Shown piece after piece: positions 8,551-16,542 of a stretch of 20,731 nt of DNA. Both the position numbers and the translations under genes were made by a program. The stretch is from NCBI GenBank assembly GCA_036172015.1, contig JAVHSE010000013.1:1-20731 (forward strand), in the 5' to 3' direction. The notes under the pieces are model-generated. The model was not told the origin of the DNA. It searched no databases and worked only from the letters and a program-made list of their open reading frames with translations. How positions within the stretch are numbered: the first letter of the stretch is position 1; the number at the start of each line of letters is the position of its first letter. The DNA comes from UBA7396 sp036172015 (lineage in GTDB: Bacteria; Patescibacteriota; Gracilibacteria; BD1-5; UBA6164).

Positions 8551-10515
8551 TTAATTTTTATAAAACTCCTCACTTAATTTCACATCCTCTTTACTCAGTC
8601 AGAATTTTTTATCTTCTCTTTCAGAATAATTTACATACATTTGATTAAGATCAAGCATTTTGAGAAATATTTCTTTTTGTCTTTCAAGTGAAAGACTTCT
8701 GAATTTTTCATCTGGTAAAATATTTTCTCTGAATTCTTTAATTTTCACATTGTAATTCAAAAAATACTTTTCATACATCGTATCAAAAAAATTTCCTAAC
8801 TCTTCTGTGCTTTTAGTATTTTGAATAGCTCTCTTTGCTTCTTCATTCCACTCGGCTAACTCAAAATAAATAAAGTCTCCACCTCATTGCCAATTAATCA
8901 TTTCACTAATACCTCATTTTTCTCAATGTATTACTTTCTTTATTCTCTCAACTGGAAGGGTTTTTATATAATCCATTTGCTCTATTCCTATGTATTGTCT
9001 CCCCATTTTATGAGCAACGGAAGCGGTAGTTCAGCTTCATAGATGATAATCTAAAACTAAATCTCATTGATTAGTGGATAAATCTATAATCCTTTTGATT
9101 AATTTTTCAGGTTTTTGTCAGTTTGATAATGTTTCCACTCAACTTTCTTTATTGATATTTATTGTAGATATATCAAGCCAAAGATCTCATACAAATTTAT
9201 TAGTATTTTCTCATAAAAACAGGACTTTTAATATATTTCCTCGATCGTTATAAAAAATATTATTTTTTCACTTAGAGTTTTTTATAGATCAAAATTTACC
9301 CTCTGCCAAATCAATTTCTATCTTATTGTCAGGACTAACCAAATAAATTAAGTTATTCTTATCTTTCATCTTTTCTTCAAAGATATTTCATTTCTCATAA
9401 TCCTTAATCATCCATTTTACAATATCATCTTTAACATTAGGGATAAATTTGTTATAATACTTAACATATCCCAATAATTCTTCTTTATCTTTTTCAATTT
9501 TTTGAGGATTGTATTGAAAAACACCTCTACTTTTTCAGTATATCAATAAATATTCTTTACTTTTCGGTAGTTTTTTTTCTATGTGAGCGTTTTTTAATCA
9601 CTTTGACTCATTCATTTTAACCGATACAACATTTACTAATTTATCCATTCAAAATACTTCATCCATTAATACCTTTAAATACGCCTGTTCGTTGTCATCG
9701 CACTGAATAAATATTACTCCATCATCTCTGAGGAGATTATTTGCCACTTCAAGTCTGTTCTTCATAAAAGTAAGCCAAGTAGAATGATTAAAACTATCAT
9801 TATACTTGAAACTATCAGAACCAGTATTATAGGGAGGATCTATATAAATGAGCTTTACTTTACCGGAAAACTCTTTTTTGAGACTATGAAGAGCAAGAAG
9901 ATTATTCCCTTTAATGATGAGATTTTCTTTGATAGTTCATTCATTATCTCTTTTTATTTCTCATACTGCTTCTTCACCATTTTTTGTATTTCTTTTCCAG
10001 TTTTTTAATGCTTTTGGTTCTTCTAATCTGTCTATCTCATCTTTTGCGAGTATTTCATTGAAAAATATTTCTTTTCTTTGTGCTTTTGCTTCTGTATAAT
10101 CCTGATTTTCTTCATCATACTTAAAATAAACATCTTCTCATTCATCTTTCCTCTGTCCTCATTCTAAAACACAGTCCTTGAATGGAAAATCAAGCACGAC
10201 TTCATCTCTTTCTTTTAATAGTTTATTACCAACTTTAAGTCCTATTTTATTTTCAAATTGAGTATAAGAATTATCAAGTGAATTTTCATCAAGGAAAAAC
10301 TTAAAATTTTGAAGTTTAAATACATAAACATCTTTTATCTTCATAAAAAATTTCTCCCTCGTCTGTGTATTTTGAAGGAGAAGATCTATGAGATTTTCAT
10401 CAAGTGTATCTATGAGATCAAAAAGAAGAGTTTGATTAAGCTCTCATTCGTTCCAAAGTCTTGTATCTGATTGAAGAACAGAAAGGAGTGTATCTCTAAA
10501 AATCTGATTACTCAT
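8551..10515 (-). CDS. mod: Type III DNA adenine methyltransferase, Mod subunit
   Basis: Encodes 654 aa. The catalytic motif is YIDPPYNTG (DPPY at 226-229), and the SAM-binding motif appears later as LVLDYHLGSGTTASVAHKMG. This order, catalytic motif before SAM motif, is that of beta-class N6-adenine methyltransferases such as EcoP15 Mod. The segment between the motifs is the usual target-recognition region and decides the DNA site; it cannot be predicted here. Mod methylates one strand of its site and is needed for Res to act. The start is ATG 10515 (MSNQIFRDTLLSVLQ); in-frame TGA codons give Gly at expected places, such as the first Gly of LGSGTT. It is the first gene of the mod, OLD-like nuclease, res operon and lies about 115 bases downstream of the ABC permease gene. 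Confidence 0.94.
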
Positions 10516-10600
10516 AAATAGCAAAGATGAAAAAGAAAATATAGGTGGATTATAGGAAATAATGGCTTAAAAGCAAACGATAAATTTTTCAAACTGATTC

Positions 10601-10634
10601 AAGAATAATGCCTCAAATTTGAGACATTATTCTT
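10601..10634 (-). terminator. Hairpin at the end of the ABC operon
   Basis: 17-nt arms beginning AAGAATAATG at 10601 pair through 10618-10634 with one mismatch and essentially no loop. The hairpin overlaps the permease stop codon (10633-10635). No strong T-run follows on the minus strand, so it may stop transcription weakly, or protect the mRNA end, before the restriction operon. Confidence 0.5.
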
Positions 10635-11478
10635 ATGTTTTAATCTCTCTTCTTCTCATCCACACATATCAAAAAGCTCAGAATATCAGAAAGTAGGTCA
10701 TTCCAATGTATAGGGATTTACTTTTCCCACTAATAAGGGATTGTGTGATCTGCTCTCATTTTTTTGAGAAATTAAAAAGTAGGTCATTGTTTATTTCTTC
10801 CGTAAGTATTTTTCAATCCTTTCAAAAAGTCTTTGTAAAAAACTCTTTATCAAACTGATTTTGAGGCAAATAGTCGCTTATGACTTTATCCACTTTCAAT
10901 ATTTTGATAGCTGTTTCGTTATTTGAATAATACGAAGCCATATTTATCACAAATGGATACGCAAGATAGAATAATAGGATGATAGATACAGGCACTAGAC
11001 TACCGCGTATAAATAGGGATAAAGCGGTAAATATAGGAAATAGAAAGAATAGTAGGCTGTAATAAACAAGAAATACCATTCAGAGACTAAAAATTGCTTC
11101 TTGACCTTGCGGTAGAGAGAGGAGAGGTATTATAAAGCCTATAAACAAGAGACTAAGACTAAAAAATGAGAGTAGAGCCAAAACTACGGTTTTTGATATG
11201 AAATATCTAAAACGGTGGTTTTTTGTGTAGAGCAGAGCCCAATTATCTTCATCGACCTTATTTATAAAATTCGAAAGAATTCCAACACCAATAGGAAAAC
11301 AGAATATGAGAAAAATAAAACAGAGAGTTACTATTTTATCTGTATCTGAAGATTGAGAATTGGAGATTATTCCATAAATAATAATACCGGTGATGAGCAT
11401 CGTTCCGAAGATAAAAAGCCAAAGCCAGTTGGTTCGTTTGAGTTTTAGGAAGTCAGCCTTAATGAGGTTCCAAAGCAT
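10633..11478 (-). CDS. ABC transporter permease (ABC-2 / bacteriocin-immunity type)
   Basis: Encodes 281 aa with TGA codons that would break it under the standard code. The N-terminus MLWNLIKADFLKLKRTNWLW, with a basic stretch before the first helix, is typical of ABC-2 permeases such as LanE/BcrB. About six hydrophobic segments follow, for example WLFIFGTMLITGIIIYGII, IVTLCFIFLIFCFPIGVGI, VVLALLSFFSLSLLFIGFI, YYSLLFFLFPIFTALSLFI and VSIILLFYLAYPFVINMA, plus one near the C-terminus. The start lies 6 bases after the ATPase stop, so translation is probably coupled. It should form the membrane channel for the ATPase at 11485-12195. The substrate is unknown; export of, or immunity to, a peptide is the family norm. 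Confidence 0.85.
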
Positions 11479-11484
11479 ATATGA

Positions 11485-12195
11485 CTATTTGGTGAGGGAT
11501 AAATAATTTTCTTCAATGTCTGATCAGAGTTTCATAAATTCTTCTTTGGTTCATTCAAAGCATATTTTTCCCTTGGAAAAAACTCAGATATGAGAGCATA
11601 TTTTCTCAATCTCAGATAATGCGTGGCTACTGATTATAGTTGTGATACCGCTTTTAGAGAGACTTCACACAAGATCTCTTATCTCACGAATTCATTCGAT
11701 ATCTAATCAATTGGTAGGCTCGTCCAATATGAGGATCTTTGGTTTATGAAGTAGAGCTACTCATATCGCTAATCTTTGTTTCATCCCCAATGAATACTGA
11801 CTAGTCAGCTTCCTCGAAGCTTTATCGTCTAATCAGACAATATTAAGAACTTCATTTATACGCTTTATATTACTGACACCCGAAGTATAGGCGTGAATTT
11901 TCAGGTTTTCATACCCTGTGGCGTTCGAGTAAAGCATAGGTCTCTCTATGAGCGATCCCATACTTTCAAGATGATTGAGTTTCCAATCTTCTCAGAAGAT
12001 TTTTACTCCTCATTCAGTCTTATTTATAATCCCTGTAAGTATTTTAAGCGTGGTTGTTTTTCCTGCCCCATTTCGTCAGAGTAGTCCATAAACGGCTCAT
12101 TGTTCCACGGTAATATTAACACCGTCAAGAACAGTATTAGAACTGTATTTTTTAGTAAGGTTTCTGATTTCTATGACAGTATTTTTTTGCGACAT
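11485..12195 (-). CDS. ABC transporter ATP-binding protein (BcrA/LanF-like)
   Basis: Encodes 236 aa, a complete nucleotide-binding domain: Walker A LLGRNGAGKTTT, signature YSLGMKQRLAIG, Walker B ILILDEPTNGLD and the switch His in ISSHALSEIE. The stretch SLIERPMLYSNATGYENL is typical of the bacitracin/lantibiotic self-protection subfamily (BcrA, LanF, and the related gliding GldA). It works at the inner face of the membrane with the permease encoded 6 bases downstream. The gene starts 36 bases after the stop of the secreted-protein gene, in the same operon. Several conserved glycines, including the first of GRNGAGK, are TGA. Subfamily assignment is by recognised motifs only. Confidence 0.92.
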
Positions 12196-12231
12196 AATAT
12201 TGAATGAATTTATAAATTTCTAAAATAGCTC

Positions 12232-13218
12232 TTATCCTCCCGCAAGACTACAACTTAGGATATATAAATTCATATGACCTTCTCAGTCATCTGATATTGA
12301 TACACCTTTCTTCTGGACGAGCTCAATATAACTAAAATCAGAGTTCCATTCCTTGGGAAATATTGGTTTAGATATGCTTATTAGGTCTTCTTTTTTAAAG
12401 AGTTCATCACGCCTCATTGTTGGTTCAATATATTTGGTTTTATTTAAAGCTTCTTGAAATGCTTCATCCGATGAATAATTTGCCGGTTTTATGTTTTCAT
12501 CATATTTATAGTCTACATCAAGAGATTTTATGCTACGAAAACTCTTGTTAGTTATTGGATTTTCCCCCATAGTAGCAATAGTAAATTTATTACTCAGAAA
12601 CTCGCCTGTATACATATCGTTTTTCTCATCAAGTGTTGTAATTATAATTTCAGCATCATTATAGAGTGGTTTAAAAATACGGCATCCAATATGATCAAAA
12701 CCAATATTATATTGACGAGATCAAATATCTCCATACGATCAATCAGGTTCATTTGAGTTAGCTAACATAATATTTTTTACAATCGTTTCTCTCTTGGTGT
12801 GGTCTATAAAATTAACATAATCAAGCTTGTTTTCAAAATCTTTTATAAAACCATCCGTTCCTATCTTAGACACCAAATTTGTAAGAATAATATGGTAATC
12901 CATATTCTTTTTCAATATTGAATTTGCTGTTTTTCTCAGAAGACTGAGAACCTTTGAACGATAAACATCACCATTCTTTTCAATCATCACTTTTAGGCGT
13001 GGATAAGCTCTGTCATAAAGCTTTTGTTGATAGTCTGTAAGTTTTCCTGATATTAAATAATTAACCCAAATTTCCGCTTGTTGTTCAGAAATTCCTTGCT
13101 GTTTAGCAACCTCTACAATCATATCTTTTTTTGTGGAAGTGCCATCCAATGCAAAAATGAATTCAAATTGTCCAAGAATAAGAGATAAGGCTAATATTGT
13201 AGAAATAATTTTTTTCAT
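12232..13218 (-). CDS. Secreted protein of unknown family in the ABC operon
   Basis: Encodes 328 aa. A clear signal peptide comes first (MKKIISTILALSLILGQFEF then IFA, likely cleaved near FALDG). The mature N-terminal half is helical and charged (KQQGISEQQAEIWVNYLISG, LTDYQQKLYDRAYPRLK). The C-terminal half is richer in beta-type sequence (DHIGCRIFKPLYNDAEIIIT, FTIATMGENP) and ends NLYILSCSLAGG. I do not recognise a family. It is encoded 28 bases after a zinc-binding membrane protein and 36 bases before an ABC transporter, so it may be the transporter's cargo, its binding partner or the target of its action. There are only two cysteines, one of them at the very end, and no lipobox. Confidence 0.8.
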
Positions 13219-13246
13219 AAAAAAGAAAATAAGAAATTAAAAATAA

Positions 13247-13771
13247 TTATGCGTTTGTTTGAATAAATTTTGTAGTTTCATTTATTGTTTTTAACCGTTG
13301 CTTCATCTTCCAAGCCTGATATGGTCATACAAACCCTCAGATGAAACAAGAAAAACCAAATTTAAAAGCTTTGCGTATAAACAACGCTATAATTCACTCA
13401 TTTACTCTGACAGTTATAGAATTTGGATCTTTCAAAGAATTAATAAAAGTCCATCCATACATTATAAAAAATCAAAAATAGAGATATATAAGTCAGGATA
13501 TCATTGCTTTATTTTCAATATTAGGATCTCAATATGTTCCGTGATATTGCTTAAACCCCATTCAGAATAAATAGAAGCCAACCAGAATTCAGATAAGAGT
13601 ATTTTTTATAAAAGTGCTATTTATTGCACTTTTTTCGTTTACTAACCTCACCAGATTACATTTAGAGCACACTGGTATCGTAAAAGCACGAACGCACTCC
13701 TGACACAGTCATACTCAGCAATCTACACAAGTTCCAACAGCGTCTACACTTGAATGTTTATGGCATTTCAT
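13247..13771 (-). CDS. B-box-type zinc-binding membrane protein
   Basis: Encodes 174 aa. Its many TGA glycines break it into pieces too short to stand out under the standard code. The N-terminus MKCHKHSSVDAVGTCVDCGV then LCQECV matches the bacterial B-box zinc finger pattern (C-x2-H, C-x2-C, C-x2-C), followed by one more pair in VCSKC. Three hydrophobic segments follow: NTLIGILVGFYLFGMGF, ISGLIYLYFGFFIMYGW and a C-terminal one around FKFGFSCFIGGFVGPY. It is the first gene of the operon and starts only about 14 bases after the T-run of a terminator, so its expression is probably governed by read-through of that terminator. Bacterial B-box membrane proteins often lie beside small membrane or export genes; the function here is unknown. 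Confidence 0.82.
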
Positions 13772-13784
13772 AAAGTTTACAGTT

Positions 13785-13820
13785 AAAAAATAAGCCTCAG
13801 GAACAGAGTTCCAAAGGCTT
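13785..13820 (-). terminator. Intrinsic terminator in the leader of the B-box/ABC operon
   Basis: On the minus strand AAGCCTTTGGAAC, loop TCT, then GTTCCTGAGGCTT form a 13-bp stem with one mismatch and one G-U pair. The stem is followed by ATTTTTT. It ends about 14 bases before the start codon at 13771. There is no gene between it and the primase stop at 14063, so it most likely regulates the operon by attenuation or ends a small RNA. Confidence 0.85.
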
Positions 13821-13994
13821 ATGTATTATCGCATTAGTAAGCAAAAATCATAAGGGGAACTGTCCCGTCAAGATGTTAGCTTACAACAACCTTACGCTTT
13901 CACGAATTCAATCGAGGAAAGTGTGACGAGCACAGTTCCCCATTTTGATGATCGAATTCATTAAAGAGTCCAAAAATGGACAAAAAAATAGCGA
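13785..13994 (-). ncRNA. Structured leader RNA, riboswitch/attenuator candidate
   Basis: Minus-strand RNA of about 210 nt between the primase gene and the B-box operon. The main stem pairs 13941-13924 with 13870-13854: ten perfect pairs (GGGGAACTGT with ACAGTTCCCC), a bulged G, then seven more. Its large loop holds a hairpin (13921-13917 with 13901-13897, extended by CGA/TCG). Also in the loop, GTAAGC (13884-13879) can pair with GCTTAC at 13842-13837, outside the stem, forming a pseudoknot. An outer ATCAT/ATGAT helix, a 5' hairpin GTCC/GGAC (13981-13968) and a 3' intrinsic terminator complete it. This resembles riboswitch architecture, but it matches no class I know. It could also be a separate small RNA. 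Confidence 0.65.
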
Positions 13995-14000
13995 AGGTTT

Positions 14001-14028
14001 ATTGTAAGCAAGATAATCATACGGAAAA
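14001..14028 (-). promoter_or_regulatory. Possible promoter of the leader RNA
   Basis: Minus strand: TTTTCC (14028-14023), 16-base spacer, then TACAAT (14006-14001), a fair match to a bacterial -35/-10 pair. It would start RNA near 13994, between the primase stop and the structured region. It overlaps a 19-base stretch (13991-14009) that is nearly complementary to the loop of the leader RNA. Confidence 0.4.
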
Positions 14029-14062
14029 TCTGTGAAAATCAAATTTATTACAATTCCATAAC

Positions 14063-15592
14063 TTATTTATCTGTTTTAGTTTTATTAAAAACTACCCCGT
14101 ATTTCACATTTCCTATATCAAAATCCTGAGTAATACAAGAGATTTCTTGAATATTATTTCTTACTCTTTGGAAAGTATAATCTTCAAAGAATGTTTTTAT
14201 GAATTCTTTATCTCTTTCAAAAATTTCTGTATTCTTATCATCTATATTCAACCATTCTTTACACAGATAAAGATAGAATTTCAACCATTTTCCGTTAGTT
14301 GGTATAAGCAGGGCTCTTGTATTCACAAAATGTCCACCATTATCGATATTATTTTGAAGTTTTTTATCAAAAAAGTAGTCTGGAATGACTGAAAATAAGA
14401 TCATTCGATCTGTTCATTTTCTAAATATTTCGAAACGAAGCATAGGGAAAAGTGTATTCTTTATTTTAGGGATCCTATCCTGAAAATCTTGAAGATACTT
14501 GATAAATTCACTGGATTTATAAAGCATTCCTGTCCCCTTCATAAAATCCATTAAACGACACTTGATTTTTTCTCAATAAGGAAGGGCTGTATCGAGTTGC
14601 TTATGAGCAAATCGAAAAAACTTTAAAATCGTTTGAATATCTTTTCCTGAGAGATTAGATTCTGCTAATCACTTTTCAATATCTTTTGGCATTGGTATAT
14701 TTCTTCATTTACCTCCTGCGTCAAGAATTCAAAAATTGGTCTTGAAGAAATTCCAAGTTCTTGCGATAGACCTAGAATTTAACTCCTTCTCTTCTATTCC
14801 TGGCTTTTCTTTGAGAATTTCAGATCTATTAAAAGCCTTTACAATAGCAAAGTTCTCTCATTTATATCTGTTATGAGAGTAGTCATTTACATAATTTCAT
14901 ACGGGATCAATCTTATATCCACTAGTCTTTTCTCCATTTTCAATAATGGTTTTATTATCTTCGGTGTATTTAATTCAAAGTATATCAAGCACTTTATGAA
15001 TAGGAACAGAGTTAACGAGTCTCAATCTTTCTCATACGGAACTAATAAGCTCTGAACCCTTTAATATCTGAACTCGACATTTTTTTGTATCTCCTGGTTT
15101 TTTATGAAGAGATCCAGGCACTCTTGAAATCCTTGAAAGATCAAAAATCTTATCATCAAGTACTAGCCTACTATCTGTCGCTATTTCAGATGCCTTCTTT
15201 TTCCAGTCTTTTAAAAACTTTTCAGATTTTTCTTCCGTGTAAAATTTTTCATCATTCAAAATATACAAGTGAAATCAGTTCCTAGACTGTATTATAAAGT
15301 CAAACATATACCAAATATCTTCAAGCTTTGCCTTCATACCTTCCAATGATAAGGGAAGATTATCTTTTAAGTCTATATCAAAGTAAAATAAAGGGAATTT
15401 ATAGGCATTTTCAGCCTTTCTACTACATCAAGCAGGAAATCAGCAAATGCTAAAAAAGAGATTTGTATGTTCTTTTTTATTTGAATTAATAATATCCACT
15501 GACTGTATCTTTTTTGTGTATTCTTCAAAAAACAAACATCATCTTTTTTCAAAAAATGAAACCCAGTCCTTAATAGTGTCAATATGTGCCAT
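14063..15592 (-). CDS. Replication protein with archaeo-eukaryotic primase (PrimPol-like) domain
   Basis: Encodes 509 aa from ATG 15592 (MAHIDTIKDWVSFFEKRG). The AEP primase hallmarks appear in order: LFYFDIDLKD with metal-binding D72 and D74, SRNGFHLYIL with H108, and SRISRVPGSLHKKPGD (R157 on) for the nucleotide-binding third motif. The C-terminal two-thirds shows no helicase motif and may be a PriCT-like or DNA-binding region. Such proteins prime or start replication of plasmids and integrative elements. The iterons at 15693-15811 lie about 100 bases upstream of its start, a typical rep/origin arrangement. About 45 percent of its glycines are TGA. It is the only recognised replication gene here, so it probably allows replication of the excised circle. 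Confidence 0.8.
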
Positions 15593-15692
15593 AATTGTAA
15601 TGGTTAATGAATAATAAAACTTTGAAGAAAAATAGAGCTCTTATCTTTCTTCTTTTAAAAATTATATTAATGTCATTGAAAATTTTGACGAA

Positions 15693-15811
15693 AACCCGCA
15701 CATTTTTTAAAAAAAGTTTCTGAAACCCGCACGCACTTTCCTGATTTTCCTTTTAAATAAGGAATTTCTTCAAAAAACTAAAACCCGCACAAGACAAGGT
15801 ATAACCCGCAC
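15693..15811. repeat. Four AACCCGCAC iterons
   Basis: Exact nine-base copies begin at 15693, 15724, 15782 and 15803, all on the plus strand and spaced 31, 58 and 21 bases. The first and last continue as AACCCGCACATTTTTT. GC-rich repeats in an AT-rich intergenic region beside a replication gene are the usual form of initiator-binding iterons. They may also give autoregulation of the primase gene. Confidence 0.78.
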
Positions 15812-15849
15812 ATTTTTTGCCATACTTTTCCCTTTGGAATGCGATATCA

Positions 15850-15980
15850 GCCCCCATTAGAAATATATATAATATAATAACAATATTAAATATCCCCGGA
15901 ACATATTTCATAAATTGAGTAAATAAAAAAGACAAGAATTTAAAAAGACGGTATTTCTAAAAACTCACCATAAAAAGACA
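15850..15980. other. AT-rich region and AAAAAGAC repeats, origin-like
   Basis: Following the iterons is a nearly pure A/T stretch (about 15859-15892, with TATATATAATATAATAAC), suited to strand opening. Then come three direct copies of AAAAAGAC at 15926, 15942 and 15972; the first and third extend to AAAAAGACAAGA. With the iterons and the primase gene this makes a candidate replication origin. The remaining bases of the 15593-16067 intergenic region show no gene I can support. Confidence 0.55.
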
Positions 15981-15988
15981 AGATAGTG

Positions 15989-16038
15989 CTCTATGAGCCT
16001 CCAACTTGCTTTGTTATGGTTATAGAGTTTTTTCTTTT
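15989..16038 (+). terminator. Terminator-like hairpin in the leader of the 111-aa gene
   Basis: CTCTATGAGCC (15989-15999) pairs with GGTTATAGAG (16018-16027), followed by TTTTTTCTTTT. It lies 30 bases before the start at 16068. There is no plus-strand gene upstream, so it would end a short RNA made in the origin region or attenuate the downstream gene. Confidence 0.6.
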
Positions 16039-16067
16039 ACCTTACTTTAATTCTTATCTTTTCTATT

Positions 16068-16403
16068 ATGACACAACTTCTTTGTAATTTGACACAATGC
16101 GGATACCTAGATATTAAGTTCTTCGATAATCTCATTAATGAATTTGATATTGAGCTTGATTATGAAAACATAATTCGAGAGTTTAGGGAAACAAACATAA
16201 ACATATTTATTTATGAAGCATATGAGCAGGTAAAGAGTTTATTCATAGAGCAGAATTGAGAGGAAATCCAGAGAATTACTGAAAAAGATCCAAATGAAGT
16301 TGATTATCAGATATTTACTAATTATCTCGATAGCCATTTATGTTTTAACAATGAGGAAGTTGAGACATTATTTCAAAGTTGGAGAGATAAGATAGGGAGA
16401 TAA
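16068..16403 (+). CDS. Small acidic hypothetical protein
   Basis: Encodes 111 aa (MTQLLCNLTQCGYLDIKFFD to FQSWRDKIGR), with one TGA glycine in the middle (EQNGEE). It is acidic, probably all-helical, and has no signal peptide or membrane segment. I do not recognise a family. It lies between the putative origin and the transfer ATPase and is flanked by a terminator on each side, so it is its own transcription unit. Copy-number control or a partner of the replication protein is possible from position alone. The start ATG follows a pyrimidine-rich leader, with CTATTATG at the start as in neighbouring genes. Confidence 0.75.
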
Positions 16404-16420
16404 TCCCTATCTTTTCCTTT
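16389..16420 (+). terminator. Intrinsic terminator overlapping a stop codon
   Basis: A perfect 10-bp stem, AAGATAGGGA and TCCCTATCTT, with loop GATAA is followed by TTCCTTTTTT. The stop codon TAA of the 111-aa gene lies inside the loop, so the last codons form the left arm. The rest of the gap to 16543 holds only a small AGGTG/CACCT hairpin (16493-16511). Confidence 0.88.
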
Positions 16421-16542
16421 TTTATCTTTTAAAAAACATTTCAAGGTTTTTCATAAAATTTCTAAAAAGCCATATATACAATTCAAAAGTTCAGGTGAAA
16501 TAAATACACCTAAGCATTTTTAATTATTAACTTTTTTACATT

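Noticed and set aside
9784..10099. Two overlapping plus-strand open frames
   Set aside because: They are antisense to the conserved Mod gene and have no protein-like composition.
13854..13941. Plus-strand GAGGAAAG within the structured region as RNase P RNA or tmRNA
   Set aside because: Only a short match to the RNase P motif. The other conserved RNase P segments and any tRNA-like end are absent, and the terminator points to the minus strand.
13854..13981. Hammerhead or twister ribozyme in the leader region
   Set aside because: Partial look-alikes (TGATGA, CTAATGCG) are present but the full conserved cores are not found on either strand.
15693..15811. CRISPR-like array
   Set aside because: Repeat units are only nine bases and unevenly spaced, with no cas genes. 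They fit replication iterons.
15753..15935. Minus-strand 60-codon open frame with a hydrophobic stretch (MSFLFTQFMKYVPGIF...)
   Set aside because: It runs through two of the four iterons and the A/T-rich origin-like tract. The hydrophobic look comes from A/T-rich DNA, and no family, ribosome site or neighbour supports it.
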